From the NCBI RefSeq assembly GCF_016863335.1, contig NZ_BOOR01000017.1, forward strand, positions 1 to 64,000: a stretch of 64,000 nt of DNA. Direction: 5' to 3'. The translations under genes and the position numbers were made by a program. Shown here in pieces: positions 1-8,136 of the stretch (positions within the stretch are counted from its first letter, which is position 1; every line of letters starts with the position of its first letter). The DNA is from Planotetraspora thailandica. Its GTDB lineage: Bacteria; Actinomycetota; Actinomycetes; Streptosporangiales; Streptosporangiaceae. The notes under the pieces were generated by a model. The model made no database searches. It saw nothing but the letters and a program-made list of their open reading frames with translations, and was not told the origin of the DNA.

Positions 1-20
1 TCCGGCATCGTGCTGCCGGA
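1..20 (-). terminator. possible terminator hairpin after the left IclR gene
   Basis: Perfect 7-bp inverted repeat TCCGGCA/TGCCGGA with a 6-nt loop, 34 nt beyond the stop of the leftward IclR gene. There is no T-run, and the left window edge cuts the context, so this is only a plausible terminator. Confidence 0.35.
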
Positions 21-54
21 GCCACGCCTCGGCTGGAAACCCCGTGAACCGGCG

Positions 55-840
55 TCAGCGGTGCGGAGTCATGACGCGAAGGTCGGCTTCGATACGCGCC
101 GCGGTCGCGAGCAGTGGCGGCACGAGGTCGCGCCGCATCGATTCGACCGTGTAGCGGGCCGCATGCACGGGGATGTTGATGGCCGCGATGACGGAGCCGG
201 TGCGGGCACGGATGGGCGTGGCCACCGAACGCAGCCCCTCCTCGAGCTCCTGGTCGACGATCGCATACCCCTGGGCCCGGACGCGCTGCAATTCCGTACG
301 CAGAGCCTGATCGGAGGTGATGGTCCGGGACGTGTGCGACTCGAACGTGATGCCCTTGAGGCGCCGGTCCACCTCCTCGTCGGAGAGGTCGGCGAGGAGC
401 ACCCGGCCCATGGACGTGACATAAGCGGGGAAACGTGTGCCCACCATGATGGACACGCTCATGATGCGGCTGGTCGGCACCCGGGTCACATAGACGATGT
501 CGTCCCCGTCGAGAACCGACATGGACGCCGACTCTTTCACCTCGGCGACCAGCCGTTCCAGATGCGGTTCCGCGATGTCGGGAAAAGACAGGCTGGACAG
601 GTACGAATATCCCAGCTCGAGAACGCGCGGGCTGAGTCTGAACAGCCGGCCGTCTGAATTCATGTAGCCGAGATCGACCATGGTGAGCAGAAACCGGCGG
701 GCGGCGGCCCTGGTCAGATCGGTCCGAGCGGCCACTTCGCTGAGCGTGAGTTCGGGGTTGTCGGCGTCGAACGCTCGAATCACCGCGAGTCCGCGTTCCA
801 GGGACTGGACGAAGTAGGTGCCGCGCGCCCGGTCGGTCAT
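55..840 (-). CDS. IclR-family regulator, PcaR/PcaU/PobR type
   Basis: A 261-residue cytoplasmic DNA-binding regulator. An N-terminal winged helix (about residues 12-75, with SEVAARTDLTRAAARRFLLT as the recognition region) is followed by the IclR effector-binding domain, with the conserved segments SASMSVLDGDDIVYVTRV, GTRFPAYVTSMGRVLL and VDQELEEGLRSVA. I chose the ATG at 840 because GGAGGAG precedes it at normal spacing; an in-frame start at 909 lacks such a site. It is divergent from pcaF-I-J and closely resembles the C-terminal half of the tandem IclR protein at 9086. Family members of this type control protocatechuate or 4-hydroxybenzoate catabolism, so control of the neighbouring pca genes is a strong inference. 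Activator or repressor cannot be told from sequence. Confidence 0.93.
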   Translation of the reverse strand: MTDRARGTYFVQSLERGLAVIRAFDADNPELTLSEVAARTDLTRAAARRFLLTMVDLGYMNSDGRLFRLSPRVLELGYSYLSSLSFPDIAEPHLERLVAEVKESASMSVLDGDDIVYVTRVPTSRIMSVSIMVGTRFPAYVTSMGRVLLADLSDEEVDRRLKGITFESHTSRTITSDQALRTELQRVRAQGYAIVDQELEEGLRSVATPIRARTGSVIAAINIPVHAARYTVESMRRDLVPPLLATAARIEADLRVMTPHR

Positions 841-1162
841 CGGGCTCCTCCACAGTTCCCCGGCGGGCTGCCAGCCTACTGGAGGGCGGTTGCGCAACGG
901 AATTCGCACCCGGCAGCCGAGGGTTCGCTCTGGGCGTCAGGTCGCCGTCTGCCGCAGATGAGTTCACTACAGCCACGTTCGTGCGATCACGGCGCGTGTG
1001 TTGAGCAGGGGCGCCTTTCCTACCATAAATGGGAGCTCATCGCCCTCTGTACCCACTTCGGCATCAGCATTGACCCGAGGATCGCCAGACAATAGGTTCC
1101 GATGAGGCTCGTTCGCTAAGAGAACCATTGTTCGCATGCCGAACATAGAAGGATGAGGTGAC
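841..1162. promoter_or_regulatory. divergent promoter region, IclR gene / pcaFIJ
   Basis: A 322-bp intergenic region between the start of the IclR gene and pcaF. It holds the 10-bp perfect palindrome GTTGCGCAAC (889-898), a GTTCGC half-site (923-928) and, close to pcaF, two GTTCGC-N5-GAAC sites listed separately. I see no convincing coding region. The pcaF start at 1163 is preceded by AGGATGAGGTG. Clear -35/-10 hexamers were not recognised. Confidence 0.6.
1111..1144. promoter_or_regulatory. paired IclR-type operators upstream of pcaF
   Basis: Two inverted repeats lie side by side: GTTCGCTAAGAGAAC at 1111-1125 and GTTCGCATGCCGAAC at 1130-1144. Both fit GTTCGC-N5-GAAC, and their centres are 19 bp apart, about two helical turns. 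The same motif and spacing recur before pcaH (8970-9003). Acinetobacter PcaU is known to bind several 10-bp GTTCGAT-like motifs, so binding by one or both IclR proteins here is a reasonable inference. The second site ends only 18 bp before the pcaF start codon. Confidence 0.65.
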
Positions 1163-2350
1163 ATGGGCTCGGCTTTCGTCTACGCCGCGGCACGCACACC
1201 GTTCGGGCGGTTCAACGGGGCGCTTTCGGGTGTCCGCCCGGACGACCTGGCCGTCACCGCGTTACGCGGCGTCCTCGCCAAGGTTCCGGATCTGGACCCG
1301 GCGGAGATCGGCGACGTGGTGTGGGGCAACGCCAACGGCGCGGGTGAGGACAACCGCAACGTCGGCCGCATGGCCGTACTGCTGGCGGGGCTGCCGGTGA
1401 GCGTGCCGGCCACCACCGTCAACCGGTTGTGCGGGTCGAGCCTCGACGCCGCCATGATCGGCTCGCGGACCGTCGAGAGCGGCGACGCCGACATCGTCGT
1501 GATCGGCGGTGTGGAATCGATGACGCGGGCCCCGTGGGTGTTGCCCAAACCCTCGCGGGCCTTCCCCGCGGGCGACACGACCGCCGTCTCCACCACCCTC
1601 GGCTGGCGCCTGGTCAATCCGCGGATGCCCGAGGAGTGGACGGTCTCCCTCGGCGAGGCCAACGAGCAGCTGGCCGACAGGTTCTCCATCTCGCGGGAGC
1701 GGCAGGACGCCTTCGCCACACGGTCGCACACGCTGGCCGACGCGGCATGGAACGCCGGGTTCTACGACGACCTGGTCGTCCCCGTCGACGGTGCCGACCT
1801 CGCCCGTGATGAGGGGATCCGGCCTGGTACGACGCCTGAGGTGCTCGCGGGCCTGAAGCCGGCCTTCCGCCCCGACGGCACCATCACGGCCGGCAACGCC
1901 TCCCCGCTGAACGACGGTGCCTCCGCGGTCGTGCTCGGCGCGGAGGCCGCCTCGGGCCGCCTCGGCGCCGACCCCATCGCACGCGTCGCAGGGCGAGCGG
2001 CCTCGGCGCTCGAGCCCCAGATGTTCGGCTACGCACCGGTCGAGGCCGCGAACCAGGCGTTGCGCCGGGCGGGCATCGGCTGGGACGACGTCGGCGCCGT
2101 GGAACTCAACGAGGCGTTCGCCGTCCAGTCCCTGGTGTGCCTGGACGCGTGGAAGGTCGACCCCGAGATCGTCAACACCAGGGGCGGCGCCATCGCCATC
2201 GGCCACCCGCTGGGGGCCTCCGGCGGGCGCGTCCTCGGCACGCTCGCCCACGTGCTGCGCGAACGGCGCGAACGATGGGGAGTCGCCGCCATCTGCATCG
2301 GTGTCGGCCAGGGCCTGGCCGTCGTCCTCGAGAACGTGAGCGCACGATGA
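1163..2350 (+). CDS. pcaF: beta-ketoadipyl-CoA thiolase
   Basis: A 395-residue thiolase that catalyses the last step of the beta-ketoadipate pathway, splitting 3-oxoadipyl-CoA with CoA into succinyl-CoA and acetyl-CoA. The acyl-accepting Cys is in VNRLCGSSLDA (about residue 90). The active-site motifs NEAFA, GHPLGASGGR and CIGVGQG follow in the usual thiolase order, and the length is typical. The ATG at 1163 follows AGGATGAGGTG. The gene overlaps pcaI by four bases (ATGA), so it is translationally coupled. Other thiolases share these motifs; the pathway assignment comes from the adjoining CoA-transferase and pca genes. Confidence 0.94.
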   Translation: MGSAFVYAAARTPFGRFNGALSGVRPDDLAVTALRGVLAKVPDLDPAEIGDVVWGNANGAGEDNRNVGRMAVLLAGLPVSVPATTVNRLCGSSLDAAMIGSRTVESGDADIVVIGGVESMTRAPWVLPKPSRAFPAGDTTAVSTTLGWRLVNPRMPEEWTVSLGEANEQLADRFSISRERQDAFATRSHTLADAAWNAGFYDDLVVPVDGADLARDEGIRPGTTPEVLAGLKPAFRPDGTITAGNASPLNDGASAVVLGAEAASGRLGADPIARVAGRAASALEPQMFGYAPVEAANQALRRAGIGWDDVGAVELNEAFAVQSLVCLDAWKVDPEIVNTRGGAIAIGHPLGASGGRVLGTLAHVLRERRERWGVAAICIGVGQGLAVVLENVSAR

Positions 2351-3024
2351 CCGGCATCTTCGCCGACCCCGACGACGCCGTCGCGGGAATCTCCGACGGT
2401 TCCACCGTCCTGATCGGCGGATTCGGGATGGCCGGCATGCCCGTCCAGCTCGTCGACGCGCTGATCCGGCAGGGTGCCACAGACCTGACCGTGGTCTGCA
2501 ACAACGCCGGCAACGGCGACACCGGTCTGGCGGCGCTCCTCGCCGCCGGGCGGGTACGCAAGATGATCTGCTCGTTTCCGCGCCAGAGCGACTCGTGGGT
2601 GTTCGACGGCCTCTACCGCGCGGGGAAGATCGAGCTGGAGGTCGTCCCTCAGGGCACCCTCGCTGAGCGCATGCGTGCGGCCGGCGCCGGCATCGGCGCC
2701 TTCTACTGCCCCACCGGGGTCGGCACCCCGCTGGCCGACGGCAAGGAGACGCGCACGATCGACGGCCGCGACTACGTGCTCGAATACCCCATCAAGGGTG
2801 ACGTCGCCCTCGTCGGTGCCCACGTCGGCGACCGGGCGGGCAACCTCGTCTACCGCAAGACCGCCCGCAACTTCGGGCCCGTCATGGCGACTGCCGCGAC
2901 GTTGACGATCGCGCAGGTCAACCGGGTCGTCGAGGCCGGTGAGCTGGACCCCGAGACCGTGGTCACCCCTTCGATCTACGTCGACCGGATCCTGGACCTG
3001 GGCACAGCGGAGGCCGCCTCATGA
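2347..3024 (+). CDS. pcaI: 3-oxoadipate CoA-transferase subunit A
   Basis: A 225-residue alpha subunit of the class I CoA-transferase that moves CoA from succinyl-CoA to 3-oxoadipate. The glycine-rich segment DGSTVLIGGFGMAGMP near the N terminus is the CoA-transferase A signature. It is followed by NNAGNGDTGLAALL and the FYCPTGVGTPLADGK region. The start codon overlaps the pcaF stop (ATGA at 2347-2350), and its own stop overlaps pcaJ in the same way. Succinyl-CoA:acetoacetate transferase is the nearest alternative function, but the complete pca context favours PcaI. Confidence 0.94.
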   Translation: MTGIFADPDDAVAGISDGSTVLIGGFGMAGMPVQLVDALIRQGATDLTVVCNNAGNGDTGLAALLAAGRVRKMICSFPRQSDSWVFDGLYRAGKIELEVVPQGTLAERMRAAGAGIGAFYCPTGVGTPLADGKETRTIDGRDYVLEYPIKGDVALVGAHVGDRAGNLVYRKTARNFGPVMATAATLTIAQVNRVVEAGELDPETVVTPSIYVDRILDLGTAEAAS

Positions 3025-3707
3025 CCGTCGTCCCCCTCCCCACCACCGTGGAACACCTCGGCCGCGGGCCGCTCGGCCGGGACGAACTCGCCGCCGTCGT
3101 CGCCCGGGACATTCCGCGCGGCTCCTTCGTGAACCTCGGCATCGGCCAGCCGACGACGGTCGCCGACCACCTCCCGGCGGACTCGGGGGTCGTCCTGCAC
3201 ACCGAGAACGGCATGCTCGGCATGGGGCCCGCCGCCCACGGCGACGAGATCGACCCCGACCTCGTCAACGCCGGCAAGATCCCGGTGACCGAACTGCCGG
3301 GCGCGTCGTACTTCCACCAGGCCGACTCCTTCGCGATGATGCGCGGCGGCCACATCGACGTGTGCGTCCTCGGCGCCTTCCAGGTGTCCGAACGCGGCGA
3401 TCTGGCCAACTGGCACACCGGCGCCTCCGACGCGATTCCCGCCGTCGGCGGGGCCATGGATCTGGCCACCGGCGCCAAGAACGTGTTCGTCATGATGACG
3501 CTGTTCACCAAGGAGGGCACGCCCAAGCTCGTCCCCCGATGCACGTATCCGCTCACCGGGCTGGCCTGCGTGAGCCGCCTCTACACCGATCAGGCGGTCT
3601 TCCGCATCACCCCTGACGGTGTCACGGTGGTCGAGACGTACGGCACGACCGTGCAGGAGCTCGCCGCGAGGCTGGACGTCGGCCTGCGCACCCTGGACGA
3701 CCGCTAG
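3021..3707 (+). CDS. pcaJ: 3-oxoadipate CoA-transferase subunit B
   Basis: A 228-residue beta subunit that partners the preceding gene product. It carries FVNLGIGQPTTVADHL and HTENGMLGMGP; the Glu of the ENG motif (about residue 56) is the catalytic carboxylate that forms the CoA thioester in this family. The start overlaps the pcaI stop by ATGA, giving a coupled pcaF-pcaI-pcaJ operon. The next feature is a strong hairpin, and the neighbouring operon converges on it. Confidence 0.94.
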   Translation: MTVVPLPTTVEHLGRGPLGRDELAAVVARDIPRGSFVNLGIGQPTTVADHLPADSGVVLHTENGMLGMGPAAHGDEIDPDLVNAGKIPVTELPGASYFHQADSFAMMRGGHIDVCVLGAFQVSERGDLANWHTGASDAIPAVGGAMDLATGAKNVFVMMTLFTKEGTPKLVPRCTYPLTGLACVSRLYTDQAVFRITPDGVTVVETYGTTVQELAARLDVGLRTLDDR

Positions 3708-3713
3708 ACCGCT

Positions 3714-3755
3714 GGGTCCGTACGGCCGGCCCCTGTGAGCCGGCCGTACGGACCC
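3714..3755. terminator. bidirectional terminator between pcaJ and pobA
   Basis: Perfect 17-bp inverted repeat (3714-3730 and 3739-3755) with an 8-nt loop CCCTGTGA. It fills almost the whole 53-bp gap between the convergent stops of pcaJ (3707) and pobA (3761). Symmetry and placement suggest it ends both operons. No U-tract is present, as is common in high-GC actinobacteria. Confidence 0.85.
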
Positions 3756-3760
3756 GCTGG

Positions 3761-4936
3761 TCAGACGATGGGCGGCCCGACGTAGTTTTCGGCGAGTTCC
3801 GCCGCCGCGGCGGTGGACGTCGTGATGCGGTCCAGCTGGGAGATCTGCAGCCGGGTGTCGAACGGCGACTGCCGGGGGTCGGTGTGCAGGGTCGTGGTCA
3901 TGAAGTAGGAGAAGTGCTCCGCCCGCCACACGCGCCGCAGGCACGTGGCGGAGAACGCGTCGAGGAGTTCGGCGGAGCCGGTCGTCCGCAGATGGGCGAA
4001 GGCATTGGCCAGCACCACCACGTCGCTCACGGCGAGGTTGAGCCCCTTCGCCCCGGTGGGCGGCACGATGTGCGCCGCGTCCCCGGCGAGGAACAGCCGG
4101 CCGTACCGCATCGGCTCGGCGACGAAGCTCCGCATGGGCAGCACGGCCTTCGCGGTGATGGGGCCGCGTTCGAGTTTCCAGCTGGAATCGACGGCGAAGC
4201 GCGCGTCGAGCTCGTCCCACACGTGCTCGTCGGCCCAGTCGGCAGGATCGGTGCCGTTCGGCACCTGCAGATACAGGCGGCTGACCGTCGGTGAGCGCAT
4301 GCTGTGCAGAGCGAAGCCGCGGCTGGAATGCGCGTAGACGAGCTCGTCGCAGGACGGCGGGACGTCGGCCAGGATGCCGAGCCAGGAGTAGGGATAGGTC
4401 CGCTCGTAGGTGGTGAGCACGCCGCCTGGGACCGCGGAGCGGGCGACCCCGTGGAAGCCGTCGCAGCCGACCACGTAGTCGCAGGTGAGCGTCTGATCGC
4501 GGCCCTCGTGGGTGAAATGGATCATCGGCTGGCCGGTGTCCACGCCCGTCACCGCCTCGGCCTTGGCCTCGAACAGGAGCGGACCGCCGTTGTCCAGTTG
4601 CGCGGCGATCAGGTCCTTGACCACCTCGGTCTGCGCGTAGACCATGACCCGCCGCCCGGAGGTCAGCGAGGGGAAGTCGATGCGGTGCGACCGCCGGTCG
4701 AACCGCAGCTCGATGCCGTCGTGAACCAGTCCTTCCCGGTCCATCCTGGCCCCGGCACCGCATTCCCTGAGCACGTCCACCGTGCCCTGTTCGAGGATGC
4801 CCGCACGCTGGCGGCCCTCGACGTACGCGCGGTCACGGCTTTCCAGGAGCACGCAGTCGATTCCGGCGTTGTGCAGCAGCCTGGCCAGCAGTAGCCCCGC
4901 CGGCCCGCCGCCGATGACGCCGACGGTCGTGTGCAT
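3761..4936 (-). CDS. pobA: 4-hydroxybenzoate 3-monooxygenase
   Basis: A 391-residue FAD-dependent hydroxylase that converts 4-hydroxybenzoate to protocatechuate with NAD(P)H and O2. It has the N-terminal Rossmann motif GGGPAG (residues about 9-14), the central DG motif VVGCDGFHG and the FAD-ribityl motif LFLAGDAAHIVPPTGAKGLN. SRLYLQV lies where PobA enzymes bind the substrate carboxylate. The ATG at 4936 overlaps the pcaL stop (ATGA), so pobA is the last gene of the leftward operon. Its length matches known PobA proteins (390-395). Placing pobA inside the pca operon lets one operon funnel 4-hydroxybenzoate directly into the pathway. Confidence 0.95.
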   Translation of the reverse strand: MHTTVGVIGGGPAGLLLARLLHNAGIDCVLLESRDRAYVEGRQRAGILEQGTVDVLRECGAGARMDREGLVHDGIELRFDRRSHRIDFPSLTSGRRVMVYAQTEVVKDLIAAQLDNGGPLLFEAKAEAVTGVDTGQPMIHFTHEGRDQTLTCDYVVGCDGFHGVARSAVPGGVLTTYERTYPYSWLGILADVPPSCDELVYAHSSRGFALHSMRSPTVSRLYLQVPNGTDPADWADEHVWDELDARFAVDSSWKLERGPITAKAVLPMRSFVAEPMRYGRLFLAGDAAHIVPPTGAKGLNLAVSDVVVLANAFAHLRTTGSAELLDAFSATCLRRVWRAEHFSYFMTTTLHTDPRQSPFDTRLQISQLDRITTSTAAAAELAENYVGPPIV

Positions 4937-6186
4937 CAGGCTTGCCCGCTTCCCGTGTCGTGCCCGTCGGCCGGGTCGTATGCGGCGCCTTGTTCCTCGA
5001 TGACCTGGTTCGCGATCGCGAATGCCGAGTTGGCGGCCGGAACCCCGCAGTAGACGGCGGCCTGCAGCAGCACTTCCTCGATCTCCTCGCGGGTCAGGCC
5101 GTTTCTCAGCGCCGCCCGCACATGCATGGCCAGCTCCTCGTGGTGTCCGCGGGCGACCAGCGCGGTGAGCGTGATGCAGCTGCGGGTCTTCCGGCTCAGC
5201 CCGGGGCGGGTCCAGATCTCGCCCCACGCGTAGCGGGTGATGAAGTCCTGGAACGTGGCCGTGAAGGGGGTCGTCCGGGCCACCGCCCGGTCGACGTGCG
5301 CGTCGCCGAGGACGGCACGGCGCACCGCCATGCCGGCCGCGTGCCGGGACGCGTCGCCTTCCGGCACGGGCTGCGCCGGTGTGCCGGTCGTGCGGAGCTC
5401 CGACAGGTGCCCGAGCAGGGCCGCCAGCACCGGGCCCGGCCTCTCGACGACGGCGAGGTGGGCGGCGTGCGCCACCTCGGTGAGGGCCGCGCCCGGGATG
5501 CCGTCCGCGAGCTGCCGCGCGTGGGCGGGCGGGGTGGCCTGATCCTCGCGCCCGGCGATCACCGCCGTCGGCGCGGTGATCCGGGGCAGGTCGGCCCGCA
5601 GATCGTAGGAGGCGAGCGCGTCGCAACAGGCGGCGTAGCCGTACGGATCGACCGTCCGCAGGCTCGCCACCGTCGCGTCGGCGGCGGGTGTCCCGGTGAA
5701 GCCGGGGGTGAACCAGCGGGCGGCGGCGGTGTCCGCGACGGGTCCGATGCCCTCTGCCCTTACCAGAGCCGCGCGTTCGTGCCAGGCCTGCGGCTCACCG
5801 AAACGGGCCGACGAGCACACCGGCGCCAGCGAGGCGATCCTGCCGGGATGGTGGACGGCGAGCCATGCGCCGACCGCCCCGCCGAGGGAGACGCCCGCGT
5901 AGGAGAACCGCTCGATCTCGAGCGCGTCGGCCAGGTCGAGCACCAGCCGCCCCAGCTCGGCGATGGTGGTCGCGCCCTCCTTGGTGCTCGCGAGCAGCCC
6001 CGAGGGCGACCCGCCGTGTCCGGGTAGGTCCCACCGGATCACCCGGTGGTCACGGGCGAGGGCCGCGGTCAGCGGTTCCCAGACGTCCACGGTCGTGCCG
6101 AGGGACGGGCCCAAGATGAGCGGCGAAGCCGTGCCTGCCCCGTCGATCCGGTGGTGCAGCAGGCCACGCCCGGTGGTCGTCGTCAC
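4936..6186 (-). CDS. pcaL: fused 3-oxoadipate enol-lactonase / 4-carboxymuconolactone decarboxylase
   Basis: A 416-residue two-domain enzyme. Residues about 1-255 are an alpha/beta hydrolase (PcaD, enol-lactone hydrolase) with nucleophile elbow GVSLGG, acid in AGREDQATPP and HAAHLA near the end for the His. Residues about 285-405 are a carboxymuconolactone decarboxylase domain (PcaC) with RKTRSCITLTALVARGHHEE and VYCGVPAAN. It performs two successive steps: decarboxylation to the enol-lactone, then hydrolysis to 3-oxoadipate. The D-C fusion is known in Rhodococcus and Streptomyces as pcaL. The start is a GTG at 6186 overlapping the pcaB stop (GTGA). Confidence 0.95.
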   Translation of the reverse strand: MTTTTGRGLLHHRIDGAGTASPLILGPSLGTTVDVWEPLTAALARDHRVIRWDLPGHGGSPSGLLASTKEGATTIAELGRLVLDLADALEIERFSYAGVSLGGAVGAWLAVHHPGRIASLAPVCSSARFGEPQAWHERAALVRAEGIGPVADTAAARWFTPGFTGTPAADATVASLRTVDPYGYAACCDALASYDLRADLPRITAPTAVIAGREDQATPPAHARQLADGIPGAALTEVAHAAHLAVVERPGPVLAALLGHLSELRTTGTPAQPVPEGDASRHAAGMAVRRAVLGDAHVDRAVARTTPFTATFQDFITRYAWGEIWTRPGLSRKTRSCITLTALVARGHHEELAMHVRAALRNGLTREEIEEVLLQAAVYCGVPAANSAFAIANQVIEEQGAAYDPADGHDTGSGQA

Positions 6187-7577
6187 GCTTCCTCCGCAAG
6201 CTCACGATCCACCAACTGCCCGGCGGATCCCAGATGACCGGCAGGATCGCTCAGCTCACGCAGCGTCTCCTCCGGCAGCGGCACGGCGGGGTCCTCGGCC
6301 AGCGTCCGCGCCAGATCCCGCCCGGCCGCGGGTACGGCGCGGGCCGCCCGGGCCAGCGCCTTGGTGGCCTCGTCCCTGCCGATCAGGTCGGACAGGGCCA
6401 CGGTCAGCCGCTCGGTCGCGATCAGGCCGCCGGTCATGGCGAGGTTGTCCCGCATCCGTTCCGTGTCGATCCGCAGGCCGCCCGCCATCGCGGCGGCGGC
6501 TTCCGCGGCGCCGCCGGCCAGGCGCAACGCCTCACGCAGCGGCTGCCACTCGGCGTGCCAGGCCCCCGCGGGACGTTCGTCCTCGGCGGCGAGCGACTGG
6601 TACAGCATCGCGGCCAGCGCGGGTGCCTGCCGGGCCGCGGTGGCGACGAGCAGGGCGCGCACCGGGTTGGACTTGTGCGCCATGGCCGACGACCCGCCGC
6701 CTTCGCCTTCGGCGACCTCCCCGACCTCGGTGCGGGACAGCACCAGCACGTCGGCGGCGAGTTTGCCGAGCGCACCGGTGGTGAACGCGAGCGCCCCGGC
6801 GAGGTCGGCCACGGGCGCGCGCAGCGTGTGCCACGGCAGCGCCGGCTCGGCGAGCCCGGTCTCGGCGGCATAGGCGGCGATCAGCCGTACGCCTATTTCG
6901 GGGTCGCCGGAACGGTCGAACGCGTGGAAGGCGGCCAGCGTGCCGGCCGCGCCTCCGAGCTGGACCGGAAGGGACGAGCGGACCGAGGCGAGTCTCCTCC
7001 GCGCGCCGATCAGGAGGCTCCGCCAGCCGGCGACCTTGAGCCCGAACGTGATCGGCACGGCGTGCTGGGTGAGCGTGCGCCCGGCCATGGGCGTGTCACG
7101 ATGCTCGGCGGCGAGGGCCGCCAGGGTGCCGATCGTGCGGTCCAGGGCGGAGATCGCCGGCTCCAGCGCCCGGCTCGCCGTCAGCATCACCGCGGTGTCC
7201 CAGATGTCCTGGCTGGTCGCGCCCCGGTGCACGTACGGCGCGGCCGCGGGATCACGCTCGGCCACGGCGGCGGTCAGGTCGGCCACCAGCGGGATGACCG
7301 GGTTTCCGCCTCTGCGTGCGCGCAGGGCCAGATCGCGGACGTCGTACCGGGCACGGTCGGCCGCCGCCGCGGTGACGGCCTGCGCGGCGGAGGCGGGGGC
7401 GAGCCCCACCACGGCCTGGGCTCGCGTCAGCGCGGCCTCGGCGTCGAGCATGTGCCGGGCGATCGCCGCGTCCCCGGTCGCCGCCTCGGCCGCCGAGCCC
7501 GCCCACACCGGGTTCAGCAGACCGGCGTCCCACACCTCGGCCGTGCCGTACGGGTCGTCCGGCTCATTCGAAGGCAA
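6183..7577 (-). CDS. pcaB: 3-carboxy-cis,cis-muconate cycloisomerase
   Basis: Lyase/fumarase-superfamily enzyme that cyclises 3-carboxy-cis,cis-muconate to 4-carboxymuconolactone. The superfamily signature appears as GGSSAMAHKSNPVRA (residues about 295-310). Earlier conserved segments are HRGATSQDIWDTA and GRTLTQHAVPITFG. The start is uncertain: no ATG lies near the homologous N terminus. I took the TTG at 7577, which has GAGGAG about 10 nt upstream and overlaps pcaG by 14 bases; the GTG at 7535 is the main alternative. The homologous region clearly begins at AGLLNPVWAGSAAE. The stop overlaps the GTG of pcaL. Confidence 0.92.
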   Translation of the reverse strand: MPSNEPDDPYGTAEVWDAGLLNPVWAGSAAEAATGDAAIARHMLDAEAALTRAQAVVGLAPASAAQAVTAAAADRARYDVRDLALRARRGGNPVIPLVADLTAAVAERDPAAAPYVHRGATSQDIWDTAVMLTASRALEPAISALDRTIGTLAALAAEHRDTPMAGRTLTQHAVPITFGLKVAGWRSLLIGARRRLASVRSSLPVQLGGAAGTLAAFHAFDRSGDPEIGVRLIAAYAAETGLAEPALPWHTLRAPVADLAGALAFTTGALGKLAADVLVLSRTEVGEVAEGEGGGSSAMAHKSNPVRALLVATAARQAPALAAMLYQSLAAEDERPAGAWHAEWQPLREALRLAGGAAEAAAAMAGGLRIDTERMRDNLAMTGGLIATERLTVALSDLIGRDEATKALARAARAVPAAGRDLARTLAEDPAVPLPEETLRELSDPAGHLGSAGQLVDRELAEEA

Positions 7578-8136
7578 GGAAGACCGTCTCCTCGTGCACT
7601 CCGTCGTCCTGCAGGCGGACGTCGAAGCGGTGGACCCCTTCACGCTCGCGGACCGCGAGCAGCGTGGCCCTGCGGTGCTCCGGCAGCGAGCGGAGCAGCG
7701 GCTCGGTCGCCGGGTCGGTCAGGTGGGGCAGGTAGGCGCGCGTGAACAGATGGTGCAGCAGCCCCCTGGCGAAGACGCACACCGAGATGTACGGCACGCC
7801 GCCCGGCGGCAGGGTCCGCAGCACGTAACGGCCGTCGGCGTCGGTCGCGACGCGGCCGAACCCGGTGAACTCCACCCCGGTGCGCCCGACGACCGCGCCG
7901 GTCACCGCGTCGCGGCGAAGCGACCCCGGGGCACCCGTCCGCGATCCGTCCGGTGCGGGCTGCCAGAACTCCAGCAGCGCGTCAGGCACGGGCGCGCCGG
8001 CGCCGTCGAAGACCTGCCCGTGGACGGTGATCGTGCCGGGTTCTCCGGCGGGGGCGATGTTGCCGCCGCCGGTGAAGGGAAGGGCGTACCCGTAGAACGG
8101 GCCGACCGTCTGCGAGGGCGTGGGCAGGAAGGTCAT
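7564..8136 (-). CDS. pcaG: protocatechuate 3,4-dioxygenase alpha subunit
   Basis: A 190-residue subunit of the intradiol ring-cleaving dioxygenase. It starts with the typical TPSQTVGPFYGYAL. A transthyretin-like beta-sandwich follows, with VPDALLEFWQPAPDG and GRYVLRTLPPGG. It lacks the full Tyr-Tyr-His-His iron ligand set, as expected for the alpha subunit, because the iron is bound by PcaH. The ATG at 8136 overlaps the pcaH stop (ATGA), supporting equal co-translation of the two subunits. Confidence 0.95.
   Translation of the reverse strand: MTFLPTPSQTVGPFYGYALPFTGGGNIAPAGEPGTITVHGQVFDGAGAPVPDALLEFWQPAPDGSRTGAPGSLRRDAVTGAVVGRTGVEFTGFGRVATDADGRYVLRTLPPGGVPYISVCVFARGLLHHLFTRAYLPHLTDPATEPLLRSLPEHRRATLLAVREREGVHRFDVRLQDDGVHEETVFLAFE

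Noticed and set aside
967-1164. Possible 65-codon minus-strand gene between the IclR gene and pcaF
   Set aside because: No ribosome site or family, and it would cover the operator pair; read as non-coding.
2976-4763. Long minus-strand open frame across pcaJ and into pobA
   Set aside because: It lies opposite pcaJ and in another frame of pobA, is very Arg/Ala-rich and has no family signal; it is a GC-frame shadow.
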